Assembly (NCBI RefSeq): GCF_030272615.1
Contig: NC_081412.1
Coordinates: forward strand, 140,536,747 to 140,600,746
Direction: 5' to 3'
Length of the DNA stretch: 64,000 nt
From: Cryptomeria japonica
Taxonomy: Eukaryota; Streptophyta; Pinopsida; Cupressales; Cupressaceae
Below are positions 35,964-48,176 of the stretch, piece by piece (positions within the stretch are counted from its first letter, which is position 1; each line of letters starts with the position of its first letter). The notes beneath the pieces were generated by a model. That model was given only the letters and a program-made list of their open reading frames with translations. It did not search any database and was not told the origin of the DNA. Position numbers and translations under genes: made by a program.

Positions 35964-37261
35964 TTCCCCTCCCCCCCCGAAACCCTCTTTTATTTATTTA
36001 TTTATTTATTTTAAAGTTTTATTTTATGGCATTTTTTTTTGTTTTAGTTATAAAGAAATGTATTTATATATATCTAATATTTTCAATTATGTATTTTCTT
36101 TTGATATTTTAGGGCACGAAATTAATATGGGAATATGCTTTTTTTTTTTTTTTTAACTTTCTACAGATAAATAAAATATTCAGATTTAGATCAATGTATA
36201 TATATTTTTTAAAATACTTGTTGCTAAAATCATAGACGGACTATTTTCCTTAAATTTATTTTCTACAAATATTTAACTGACAGATTTAAATAAACTTATC
36301 CAGCAACTATATAAATAGGTTATTATTTAAAATAGATAGGCCATTTAACTTTAGGTTTTAATTTCTGCAAATAGATGAAATGACAGTTTCCAATAAAATC
36401 ACACAACAACTATAGAAATATGAAATTATTTAAATCAAATAGTCTATTTAACTCTAGATTTTATTTTCTACAAATAAGCAAATGACAGAATTTAATAATT
36501 CTAAACAACAACTTTATGTATCTAGATTCATTTGAATTTAACCTTAGAGGTATGCAATAAGGAAATAGACTGAACATTTATTTTCAGAATTAACATGCAA
36601 AATAAATTTTCATTTTCAAAACTAACATGCATACTACAATATAATTTCAGTAACTATAGGGAACTTAATCCAAGAATAAACATATTTCTTTTGCAACAAA
36701 TAATACTTAACAAAATAATGCATTTCTTTAGAGTACATTTAAAATACATTATAGCCATCAATACAAATGGGATCTCTCATTTCTATTAAAGGAGGACCTT
36801 TAATTAAAATAAATACATTTTCTTGTCCAAGTAACTACAACATATAGTTTTCCGTTCACGTTGCTGCAACTAAAAATATAAACTATTATATTTCTGATTC
36901 TTTTTCTACAACACAAAAGTCCAGCAACTTCTACTTGTCTTTTTCTTTTCTTTCAACAACCTGCAAATAAATCATAGGCTATGACCATGGAGTGCTCACC
37001 TCCCAGCCTAGGTTAACTAGTAGCCATCCCGAGCTTGGAGAACCAAACCCTAGACAGGTAACACACATGCAAACACAACAAACAGGGGAAAACAATCACA
37101 ACAACATATTCCCAACCAAGGCTACACTTCACCACACAATGTGATGTCTTTACACGGGTGGTAGTGGACCAAATACCTTGAGGAGGCTGCAAGTCTGGTA
37201 AAACACAAAGCCACCTCATGGCAAACAAAGATATATCATAAGTATAATAATCCCCACATCC

Positions 37262-37340
37262 TAATGTCCCCCAAGGCATTCATGCCTTATTTCCCTCCTT
37301 ATGTCCCCCAAGGCATTCATGCCTTATTTCCCTCCTTATG
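37262..37340. repeat. Two tandem copies of a 39-bp unit in S1
   Basis: The unit begins TGTCCCCCAAGGCATTCATG and ends TTTCCCTCCTTA. A third partial start (TGACCCCCAAATGC) follows. Confidence 0.9.
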
Positions 37341-39395
37341 ACCCCCAAATGCATAAACAAGCCATGCATCAAGGGTCACATAAATATCCCTTGAGATCAC
37401 TCTCATAATGAGAGCCTCTCACTCGAGGGCTGTCAAACTTCTACCATCCACAAGGTCATCCTCTCTCCCAAGAGTAGGAGGCCTTGGTTACTCCCAGAAC
37501 ACAGAATGTATACAAGAAAACAAAGACATAACGCATAACAATTTTCACAAACTAAAATGCAAGAGAACAACTTTTTCCACACAAACAGTCCTTCCCAAAA
37601 TAACATGCAACATGAAAGAAAACAATACAAAGAGAAGTTTAACCAACCTTCAACTACCCAAAGGTATGCTAGATCTAGTTGAGGATGAGCAACCCAATTC
37701 CACAAATTCCTTCCTTCTCTACCCTTAGCCAAATTCCTATACCAAATCTGTTTTTCTTTTCAAAATTCCTTGTCTCCAAAAATGGAGAGTGAGTGATTAC
37801 CCACAAAATCTCTCATTCTTGCCTAAGAAGACCTCAGTGAGAATTCTCACAGGTTTCTAAAATTGAAAAAGGAAAAAGTCATAAAAAGATCAAAAGGGAT
37901 CTCTCATCAAAAAGGAAAGTTAACTAACCTAGATGATGCCTTCTAAATTCAATTTTCGCACATCTTAGAAAACTCACTTCTTAGGGTGACTAAATAGCCA
38001 CGTGGGAGTTGTCACATGCCTAAAATTACTCCTAACCCTTAGGTATACCTTTTGGGCATTAGGAAACACCTTTAAACTACCCCTAGGAGTCCATTTAACC
38101 CTTTTTAAACCCATCTGAAGTTAATTTTCGGGTCAAACCTAAGTTGACCACCCCAAAGATTCTCTACCCAAGGAAAATATAGAACCACATTAAATTATTT
38201 GAAAAAGCTATGGTTAAAACAACTCCCTCCAAGAGACAATTCAAAAATCAAGACATAAATCAACACGTGTCAAGTGACACAATAAAAATACTTTTACAAA
38301 ATTACACATGAAATTTTGTCTCTTGTTGGATTTACACAATTTAGTAAATTCAATTTAACACACATGCCACATTCACTTTCACAAATAAAATATGATACAA
38401 ATGGGGTGTTGTCTCTCCAAATAGACAAACCTTGGTTTTACGAACGTACATAGGTCTAGGTTTGGTTCTCCATAATGTTTCCATGGTCACATGGATAATT
38501 TTTCTTGCGCATCTCAATTACACATTAGTACTTCTAAATAACCTCATATAATATAAAACACATGAATAAGAATACACATCAAACACTCTGCATACAATAT
38601 ACATTTAAACAAATCAATACATCTTACATCCAAATAAATCCACATAAGCAATTATCATAATCCCCATAATTTTAATCCATACGTAAAACACGCATCCTAT
38701 TTCTATCATTATAGTAAAGTCCTGCAAATCCAATAATGACATATATCATCTCAAATTTATCCTATTCTAGAATCATATAGAGTTCTATATCATAAAGTAT
38801 ATAAATGAAGCATCAACATACATCAATGTTATCCAAATCATGAAATCATATAAGTTCCAAATCCATAATATATAAAATAAAGCAACCATAATAGTCTCAA
38901 CATGAAAAATACTAAAATGCTAGGATGAGTTGGGGTAGGGCATCACAGATCACAAGACAATCTGCATCATTCATTCATCACTACACATGGGAATCAGTAA
39001 CCCATCATGCTCTCTTCTCATACCACTAAGAAGAATGATCATTGTCGAGGTAGACTTCAAACGTGGTCGATCTTTTTATGCCTCAATCCTTCATGCACAC
39101 AAAGTTGACATGGCACCTCGACCACACCTCTTAGCTAGCTCATCACAAAGTAACATCGGTTCAACGCACAAGTTGGATCACCAAACCGATAACCATAGAG
39201 CTAAGACTACCAACTAGTAATCACACTTAGTGAAACCCCGACACCGGTTCACTGAATCTCCCCATGCCTCTTCATAACGGTTCACCAAATTCTTCAATCT
39301 GCATACCAGTTCACCTACACTTATTGACATCAATGACAACATACATTATCATCATATCAACATACCAGTTCATCATATGCAAACGATATCCAACA

Positions 39396-39422
39396 ATCTC
39401 CCCCTTTGGCATTGATGGCAAT
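39396..39422 (-). promoter_or_regulatory. Polypurine tract and flank of K3
   Basis: Sense CCAAAGGGGGAGAT before TGTTGG. The flank (sense ATTGCCATCAATG) is complementary at 12 of 13 bases to 39323-39335 in the LTR. Confidence 0.88.
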
Positions 39423-39656
39423 ACTCAGTGTAGCATTGCAATGGAAAACCTCATAGACTAGTGTATCTGCATTATCAAATATCTTCTCCTCCATGCATCT
39501 ATCATATATCTTCTCCCTCTTTGACAACAATGCCAAAGTGGAGGCATAAGCTTCCAAAATCTACTATGCTGCTCCCCCTAAGGAGTAGCATCCTTCAACA
39601 CATCAATCCTGAAAGATTTGATGCTATAGTACTTGACTGATGCGAAGCACACAACC

Positions 39657-42600
39657 TTAGTTGACTTCATGAAGGGGCAGAACCCCTAATTCACCTCTCA
39701 AATAAGTAAATGTAGTCTTTGGTAAGGGCTTAGTGAATATATCTGCTAGTTGCTCCTTACTGGAAACATGTTGTAGTACAACCTCCTTATTTTGAACTTT
39801 CTCTCTCAAGAAATGATATTTAAGCTCAATGTGCTTAGTTCTAGCATGCAATACAGGATTCTTGGAAATGTTTATTGCACTTGTGTTATCACAAAATATG
39901 TTCACCGATTCAGATACAGGTACCTTGAAACCTTCTAATACATGCTTCATCTAAATTGCTTGGGTGTAGTTCATAAATGCTACCACATATTCTACTTCAG
40001 CTATAGATTGAGAAGTACAACTCTGCTTCTTGCTTGTCCATGATACTAATCTTCCACCGAGAAAGAATGCTCCACTGGTTGTGCTCTTTCGATCGTCCAC
40101 ATTACTTGCCCAATCGACATCAGTATATACTTTGAGATTATAGTCACCATTATATGGATACCACAATCCATAATCAACTGTTCCTTTCAAATATCTAAGA
40201 ATCCTCTTCACAACTACCAAGTGGGATTCTCTTGGACATTTATGAAAATGAGCTACTATGCCCACTACATGAACAATATTTGGTCTATTGTGCACCACAT
40301 AGTGTAGTTTACCGATCATTGACCGATACTCTTTTTCATTCACCGGTGCTGAATCATCTTCCTTGGTTAGTTTACAACCAATCACCATCGGTGTACCAAC
40401 CGGTTGCTTTCCTCCATGCCAAAAGTCTACAATACCTCTTTGACATACTTGGACTGGGTAATAAAGATACCCTCTTTCATTTCCCAAATCTGTAAACCAA
40501 TGAAGAATTTTATCTCTCCTATTAAAAACATCTCAAATTATTTCTTCATTTCATCTACAAACGCATGACTCATTTATCATCTCCTCCAAAAATTATGTCA
40601 TCCACAAACACTTCACAAATTAGAATCTGATCACCTTCTGATTTCAAGTAGATGTTGTTATCTTCACTTGTTCTCTAAAATCCAATCTTCACAAGATGAG
40701 AGTGTAGTCTTTCATACCATGCCCTAGGTGCTTGTTGCAGTCCATGCAGGGCTTTGTGTAATCTACACACCATGTTACTATCTTCTGATAAGGAAAACCC
40801 TTCTGGTTGCTCTATATACACTTCTTCTTCTAGGATTCCATTCAGAAAAGAAGACTTCACATCCATCTGATAGACCTTAAATCCCTTAAATGCTACAAAT
40901 GCAAGTAGCATTCGAACACCTTCTAGTCTAGCCAAAGGAGCAAAGGTTTCTCCATAATCTTCTCCCTCGTCTTGAGCATATCCCTTACATAAAAGCCTAG
41001 CCTTGTTCCTGACAACTATGCCTTCTTCATTCAACTTATTCCTGAAGACCCATTTGGTACCTATGACATTTTCATGTTCTGGTCTGGGCACCAAAGACCA
41101 TGTTGCATTATTTTCTATCTGATCTAGCTCCTCTCCATTTCTTTAATCCAGTCTTCATCTATAAGAGCTTCTTTTGAAGTCTTGGGTTCAAATTCATAAA
41201 TCATGCAAGAGTTCTCCTTCACTTTTCTTCTAGTGAGTATCCCTGCATCTTTATCTCCTATGATTTTCTTTGGATCATGATGCATCTTTACATATCTAGG
41301 AATGATTCTAGCTTGGTCTTCTAGATTTTGTTCTTCTTCTCCACTAACCTCTTCTTCTTCTCTTACTGTGGCTTCTGTCGGTATAGGAACATTGAGATAT
41401 TTAAAAAATTCTTTCTTAACCAGTTCCTAGAAGGTTATACCTGATTCATCTTCTACTTCTTCATTGCATGTTACCTTAGGTTCCTTAGGGGATTCATCAA
41501 CCCTGACACTGATACTTTCAACAATTTTCTGAGTTCTATTGTTGTAACACTTGAGAGCTTTGCACTTAGTGGAATATCCCATAAATATTCCTTCATCACA
41601 TTTTGCATCAAATTTGCTCAAATGCTCACCTCTTTTGATATAGCACTTACTACCAAACACTTTAAAATAACTCATAGTGGGAGTTTTCCCAGTCCAATAC
41701 TCATAAGGAGTTTTATCTTTGCCTTTCTTGATGAGTACCCAGTTCATAGTATAGACTGCAGTGCTCACCGCTTCCCTCCAAAAAGTGTGAGCTACCTTTC
41801 CTTGGATCAACATTGTTCTAGTCGCTTCAACTACAGTTTTGTTATTTCTTTCTGCTATGCCATTCTGTTGTGGTGTCCTTGGGGCAGACAACTGTCTCTT
41901 GATACCGTTATCTTCACAATACTTATTGAATTCATCAGAAGTGAATTCTCCTCCTTGATTAGTTCTCAGTCATTTTATCTTTTTACCACTTTCTTTCTCT
42001 ACTAATGCTCTGAAAGCTTTGAACTTTCCAAATGCTTCATATTTGTCTTACAAGAATGTGACCCACATCATTCTTGAGCAGTCATCAGTAAGAATCATAA
42101 AATACCTATCTCCCTAAATACTTTTAGTTTTCATAGGACCACACAAATCAGTATGCACAAGATTAAGTAAATTTTCTGCAGAGAAAGACTTACCTTTAAA
42201 ATTTGAGGAAGACATCTTCCCAAGTTGACATTCTTTGCACAAAGAATTCTCATGTTTGTCCAGCAATGGTAATCCTCTTACCACCTTGATCTTACCGACT
42301 TTAACAATGTTGTCAAAGTTCATATGACAAAGTCTCCTACGCCATATCCAACTATCATCAAACTTAGCCATTAGACACCGACTTATATTGGCATTCAACT
42401 GAAATAAGTTACCTTTGGTCTGCTTACCAGTGGCAATAACTTCACCGCTCTTCCTAATTATACTGCAAATTCCACCTTTGAATTCCAGAATTAATCCTTT
42501 GTCATTCAGTTGAGCAACACTCAACAGGTTATACTTAAGACCTTCTACCCAGTAGACATCATCTGCACTTCTCTTTCCATTCAGTGAGATGGATCCTTTA

Positions 42601-43757
42601 CCTTTTACCAAGCATGGTGCATCATTTTCAAATCTGACAACACCTCCATCATATTCTTCCAAAGACAGAAACTTTCTCCGGTCGCCAGTCATATGGTGAG
42701 AACAACTACTATCAATTATCCACTCATTGGAGTTGTCAATGCGAGAGACAAGAGCTTTCTTGTTGGACATTTCTTCCTTTACTGCTACAAACACTATGTC
42801 TTCATTTTCTTCATCTTTTGATTCTTCATCAGTGACACCTTCATCCATAGCAACTAGACAATTTCTTTTGTTTCCTCCTTTATACTTTCTGAACCTCTCT
42901 GGTTTATCCTTATTGTCATTGTTAGGGCAATTTATAGCTATTTGTCCTATCTTATTGCAGGTAAAACATTTCAATGGAATTTTACCTCTATATTTTCCGG
43001 TTCTCTTCGGAAGTCTTTTAGCAAGAAGAGCTTCGAACTCCATCAAAATCTCTTCATCATCCATATCTCTGCATTGTCCAGATTCATAACTGGTACTAGT
43101 TTCTTTTCCTTTTCTAGATGGTACAGTAGATGCTTTAAAGGTTGACTTAGTCTTCTGAACACTACCATTATAGCTATTCAACTCATATGTAGTTAACTTT
43201 GTAATAATAGAATCTAAGGATACCTTGGTCTTATCAATAGACCTCAGTTCCTAGATAGCAGCAACTCTGATTGCATAGACTGGTAACAATGATCTAAGGA
43301 CTTTACTAACAACAGTGGCATCATCAATCATTCCAACAGTGCTTTTGATATCACCAACCACAGTCTTAATCCTAATACCATATGGTTGAATGGTCTCTCC
43401 TTCAACTATCCTCATGTCTTCAAATTTTCCTCTAAGGCTTTCTTCCTTAGCTTGCTTTACATGCTCATCACCACCATAAATGGTTTCCAATGCATCTCAT
43501 ACCTCCTTAAGAGTATCCTTGTCTTGTACATCAATAAACTCAATGTCTAACAAGTTCCCACTAAGGGCTTCCATGACATGCCCATTTTCCTAGATTTCTC
43601 TCTTCTGATCATCAGTCAAAGTGCCAGTGGGAGTTACAAATGCATTCTCAACATAGCTCCAGTGTTGAGCACCCATACTCTTGATGTAAATCTTCATTCT
43701 GTCCTTCCATATCTTAAAGTTATCTCTATTGAACTTAGGACCTTCCCACTTCATCAT
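39657..43757 (-). pseudogene. K3 Copia gag-pol polyprotein, decayed
   Basis: Likely start at 43757 (MMKWEGPKF, then NFKIWKDRMKIYIKSM). Gag continues to the zinc knuckle CFTCNKIGQIAINC (near 42960), where the metal-binding His is Gln. The protease reads IIDSSCSHHM (near 42690), with Ser for the Gly of D-S-G. Integrase: HRRLCHMNF to CKEC, HTDLCGP (near 42150), then RTPQQNGIAERNNK (near 41880). [38 protein letters not shown] (41094-40675) and FVDDIIFGGDD (near 40600). RNase H: DVDWASNVDDRKS to ADIFTKPLP, ending 39657. A few stops and frameshifts break it, fewer than in K1. Confidence 0.9.
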
Positions 43758-43814
43758 TACAGTAGGATCTTTTACCTCAAGTGGTTAAGCTTATATCACC
43801 GAGGACCTGGAGGT

Positions 43815-43826
43815 GCTCTGATACCA
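43815..43826 (-). promoter_or_regulatory. Primer-binding site of K3
   Basis: Sense TGGTATCAGAGC, perfect initiator tRNA-Met site. Confidence 0.92.
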
Positions 43827-43828
43827 AT

Positions 43829-45250
43829 TGATGAATAATGATGAACAACAGATACCCCAACTGGTACTGAGAGGGGGGGGGTGTAAATCACTACACGTAA
43901 AAACTCTCTTAACAACTTATCTAGCTAAAGCAAAACCATCTAGTTATCACCATTACTGAACTTAACCATGGCAATACCGATTAAACATAGTAAGACACCA
44001 GACACCATAAACTGATAGGTCTGAATACTTCAAATACGATCAATTATGCAACATCAACTTCACCCATAAATATATGCATGTGGTATACTAAAAATACTAT
44101 AACCTATTAACCCTACATGCATAATCCTTCAACCAAATACTTCATAAATATCACATGAAAAATGCATAACACATAACACATAGATTTTTCATGTGGAAAC
44201 CCAAATGGGAAAAATCATGGTGGGGATGAATACCCACAAGCTTGTTTTGAACTCTTTTGAAGCTCACCCTATTAGGAGCCTAGTCTGGTTAAAGACTTTA
44301 CAATAAGGTTCTGCTAGGAATAGATCTTGTTAAATATCACCCAGTTAAGGGATGGCTATATACCCTGTTAAAGGTTACCTCGCTAGAGGATTTAAAGAAA
44401 TCAATGATCTTGAGTCACCTGGTTACAGGTTTTACAATAAGCCTATTAAAGCTACCCGGTAAAGGGATTTTCCATCTGTTGAAATGATTAGAAGACAACA
44501 GGAAAAACTATGATTTGATAACAACACTACATGCCAAGGAAAATCCTTTTCATATCCTCTGCTCTGCAATCACACTCTACAGTTTACCTCTTACTGGTGT
44601 GGCAAGTATCAAGTATCTCTTCACTCGGATACATACACACAACATTTTCCAACAACTTTTCAATATAAAACATCATCGACCTTATAGACAACAGATAGGT
44701 CTGTAACATAAACCCTAAACCCTAAGATGCTTAGGTTTACAACACAGGCGGTCCAATCATGACCATCCAAACATATTGCATAGAGCATTACAATTTCAAA
44801 TAGATCAAAAGACAATTGGCATCATTCATTCATCACCACACATGGGAATCAGTAACCCATCACGCTCTCTTCTCATACCACTAAGAAGAATGATCATTCT
44901 CGAGGTAGACTTCAAACACGGTCAATCTTCTTATGCCTCAATCCTTCACGCGCACAAAGCTGACATGGCACCTCGATCACATCTCTTATCTAACTCATCA
45001 CATAGTATCATTGGTTCATCGCACAAGATGGATCACCAAACCGATAACCATAGAGTTGAGACTACCAACCGATAATCACACTTAGTGAAACCCCGACACC
45101 GGTTCACTGAATCTCCTCATGCCTCTTCATACCAGTTCACCAACTTCTTCAATCTGCAAACTGATTCACTTACACTTATTGACATCAATGAAAACATACA
45201 TTATCATCATATCAACATACCGGTTCATCATATGCCAATGATATCCAACA
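43829..45250 (-). repeat. 5' LTR of K3
   Basis: 1422 bp, uninterrupted partner of the split left LTR. Its C-loop and HP2 hairpins have lost some pairs, unlike the left copy. Confidence 0.92.
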
Positions 45251-45272
45251 AATTGATGTCAAAGGGGGAGAG

Positions 45273-46388
45273 TGTTGGCTTGATGATGATTGTAATGTAT
45301 TCATCACTTGTTGTCATTGATGAAACACTCTCTAACACACATATGATTACATTGACTACCAGTGTAACTTCAATTGGTTTACACTATCAACCGGTATGTT
45401 TAAGGTTTATCTCTAACTGGTACTTTGTGTCACCCGGTATGTGCTTAAGAGACAACCTGTGGCTACACTAAGTCAGCATCGAAATGAAGATGAAGATGAA
45501 GATGCAGATCAAGCGGAAGATTCCAGGACAACGGTTCACATGTTTTGTTCCAACTGATTTTGATTGTTCTAACCAGTATCTGATTTTGTGATGAGTTACC
45601 AGCACCGACTTCTTGACGGTCATTTTTTTGATGAGTTATGATCACTTGTCTAGATACACTACACCTAGGAAATTGTGTTTTGATTTCCTTAGGCCGACAT
45701 AAGATTTGAATGTCTATACTAAGACATCTTAGTGAATCATTTGAAACTGATAGAGGAGGAGATTATGTGAATGCTGATATGCATCAAGAGTGAAAGCTTA
45801 TGTTGAAGAGGGATAAGGGTTAAGATGAAGAGCAATGTTGAATGTACTTAGAAGGATCTGATCAAGCAAATATTGTGCTACTCAGAACAAATCAAACCAT
45901 TCTTGTTGTTTTCTAATCATTACAACAGAATCAAATCCCCTAACTGGGTAAGCTCTAACAAGCTTCATTGTACAAATCCTCTAACAAGGTGATCCATTAG
46001 TTTGGATTCTCAAATCCTCCACCGAGGTTACTCCTAACAGGGTAGTACTCTTAACAGGTTATAAGCTTCTAATCAAGCTTAGGGATCTCTAATAGATTCC
46101 CTCCTAGCAGAGCACTTTGTAGACCTTAACCGACTAGTTATCTATTACTGCAGATAGTTAACTTGTGAGTTCCATCTCACCATGGTTTTTACCTATTTGG
46201 GTTTTCCATGTATAAACACATGTTATGGTGGATTATTTAATTTTTGTGGATGTTGTTATATCATTTTGGATAGTATGTATTTTGTTTAAATGCTTGGTTA
46301 AGTTCATGTACTAGTTAGTGTTTGAAGTAGTGTTTTATTTGGTATCACTGATTCACCCCCCCCCTCTCAGTGCTTTTCAATTCCATCA
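45273..46388 (+). repeat. 5' LTR of N3
   Basis: 1116 bp. Mini-hairpin array at 45937-46115, including AAGCT-CTAACA-AGCTT (45950-45965), CCTC-CACC-GAGG (46016-46027), AAGCTT-CTAATC-AAGCTT (46063-46080) and GGGATCT/AGATTCCC (46082-46101). Then GTGAG/CTCAC (46165-46180), CATGG/CCATG (46181-46210) and CACTGA (46346-46351) / TCAGTG (46367-46372). Confidence 0.92.
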
Positions 46389-46390
46389 AT

Positions 46391-46402
46391 TGTTATCAGA
46401 GC
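46391..46402 (+). promoter_or_regulatory. Primer-binding site of N3
   Basis: TGTTATCAGAGC, one change from the standard site. Confidence 0.88.
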
Positions 46403-46450
46403 CTAACTTATTTGAAGCCTAACTGCTTAGAAGGGAGTCTTGAAACTACC

Positions 46451-47723
46451 ATGGGGGATAGGAGCTACTTTGAGATGGCTAGAGAGCTAGAAGCTAGCTG
46501 AAATGAAGTTGAATCCCTTAGGGGAAAACTGAAAGCTTCTCAAGTCAAAAGGAGAGAGCTATCTAAAAAATTGTTAGAAATATCTGATGATAGTTCTTCA
46601 AATGAAGCCAATATTGAAGCTTTAGCAAGAGAAGTTGAAAAGTTGAACGGTGAGAAATTGAATCTAAGGAGAGAGATAGAAGGTCTCACTATCCGCATGA
46701 GTCAGGAACTGGAAGCCAAAAGAGTTGCTGAAGATCTTATCAAGGAAAGAGATCAAGAGATTATAAATATCAAACGGGAAAAAGACACTATGCATGAGAA
46801 CTTGATTGTTGAAACACAAGAAAATGAGAATCTAAAGCTAGATCTTGAGCTAGCATCGTCTCTAAAAGAGAACTTGTCTAAGCATAATGGAGATCTCGTC
46901 AAAAAGCTTACTGAAGCCAATGACAAATTGGAGAAGTTCATCAAAAGTTCTACCATGTCGGAAGAGGAAATTTAATCACAAAGAATGAAGGGTGATATCT
47001 CTAGACTTGGCTTTTATACAATTGAAAAAAGGTGAATCCTCTGGTACAAAGAACAAAACTGCTCCTAAAGTCAATAAGACTATCGATAAGAAGGTTTTTA
47101 AACCTGTCTTCTTTGTTTTCCATAAGCCTGGTCATATTGCAAATGTCTATAGAGACAAACCTAATATAAATGAAAATTACAATACTAATGCTAGGTATGT
47201 GTCAAGAAAGTTTGAAGGTCATTGTTTCACATGTGGAATGTATTGGCATAGACATGTTGAGTGCATATATGGAGCAAACAATCCTATACCACACATGCAT
47301 CCTAGACCAAATGGTGACCAGATGAGGAACTTTGATAACCGGGTAAACCTGAACTGGCAAAGATCCTACGACAACCGGTTTAGTCCATTCGAAATGGAAA
47401 AGGTAACAAATGTTATTTGCACCTTCTGTAATAACTTTGGTCATGTAGCTATGAACTGCAGAAGAAGAATAGGAAGAGGAAATACAGGACCTTGGAGATC
47501 ATCTAGTATGGTATGTTAGCACTGCAACAAACTGGAGCACTTAGCAAAATTTTGTAGATCAAGAAATATTAAACCGGTCAACTCTTTCAAGGATCAGAAA
47601 GGAAAGCAGAAAGTTGATGTTGAGGAAACCAAAGAGGATATGAACCGGATAAGGAGTAAAGTGATGACTCACCTGGAGAAGAAATTGTTCCTTCACCTAG
47701 TGAAGAGAGCCCAACACTGGTGA
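46451..47723 (+). pseudogene. ORF1 of N3, Gag-like: coiled coil and four zinc knuckles
   Basis: Starts MGDRSYFEM at 46451 with a TGA at codon 17. A long coiled-coil-like region (EALAREVEKLNGEKLNLRRE...) runs to 46975. After a frameshift near 47020 the frame continues KKGESSGTKNK and four knuckles: CFVFHKPGHIANVY is damaged (47110-47150), CFTCGMYWHRHVEC and CTFCNNFGHVAMNC are intact, and a fourth (HCNKLEHLAKFC) lies just after a TAG at 47517. The order matches ORF1 of N2. It ends at 47723. Role inferred: RNA-binding structural protein of the particle. Confidence 0.78.
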
Positions 47724-48176
47724 CATAAGCCTATTTTAACATGGCTAAGGGGAGCTTAACGGTAAAACATCTCCAGACCCCTTGTAAAATGAGCGGGAAA
47801 GAATTTTTGAATCATGAATTTTGGTGACTTTTTGTTGACGTGTTATCAACTGGTATTTCACTTGAGCAGTGAAATTAGGGTTTGTAACCTAAAGTGCGAG
47901 CATTTATTGCAATTGGTAAAAAGGGATAAAAGCAAGTTTTACTTTATCATTTTTACCCTAACTCTTTCGATAAAGAAATTTGAAGCGATTGCAAAGCTAA
48001 ATAAGATTGTCTTGTTGTCAATTGGCAAATTGTTTCATGTTTAGAGAAATCAAGTTGAATTGAAAGTTGCAGAGAGGCAAACGGGTGTGCATTTGGGCAT
48101 TTGAACTGGGAAACAAAGCAATGTGCAAGAAACAAGTTATTTCTTTGTATACTGCTTCAAAAATTTCTTATCTAGA

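Larger units (their letters stand above)
34909..38947. mobile_element. S1: 4.04-kb TG...CA insert in the K3 LTR, probable solo LTR
   Basis: The matching uninterrupted site in the right K3 LTR (near 44800) shows exactly what was inserted. TSD gatca (34904-34908 and 38948-38952). Ends TGTCATGCCC and GGGCATCACA form a 10-bp imperfect terminal inverted repeat, typical of an LTR. I saw no internal LTR pair, PBS or coding domain, so a solo LTR of a large-LTR (perhaps Gypsy-type) element or a non-coding LTR element fits best. Strand unknown. Confidence 0.7.
33916..39395 (-). repeat. 3' LTR of K3, split by S1
   Basis: 33916-34908 and 38953-39395 together match 43829-45250 (about 1.43 kb). It has the longest C-loop hairpin: 33946-33957 / 33975-33986 pair at 11 of 12 positions (GTACTGA/TCAGTAC plus AACC/GGTT). 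It also has CGTGG (34277-34281) / CCACG (34300-34304), GTGGG (34305-34309) / CCCAC (34318-34322), and the mini-hairpin array at 34367-34533. Confidence 0.92.
33916..45250 (-). mobile_element. K3: minus-strand Ty1/copia retrotransposon inside K2
   Basis: Perfect TSD aattg (33911-33915 and 45251-45255). The right LTR 43829-45250 lies beside a PBS and is the 5' LTR. The left LTR 33916-39395 lies beside a PPT and is lengthened by the S1 insertion. Without S1 it is about 7.3 kb. Gag-pol is on the minus strand in Copia order. Confidence 0.92.

Noticed and set aside
35656-36156. Frames of about 100 codons on both strands in S1
   Set aside because: They cover palindromic and simple sequence, with no domain or homologue within the window.
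45273-46388. Taking this LTR as the 3' LTR of K2 because a PPT-like tract precedes it
   Set aside because: It does not match the K2 5' LTR, has its own TSD gagag, and K2's true 3' LTR with TSD tgttg is at 52962-54180.
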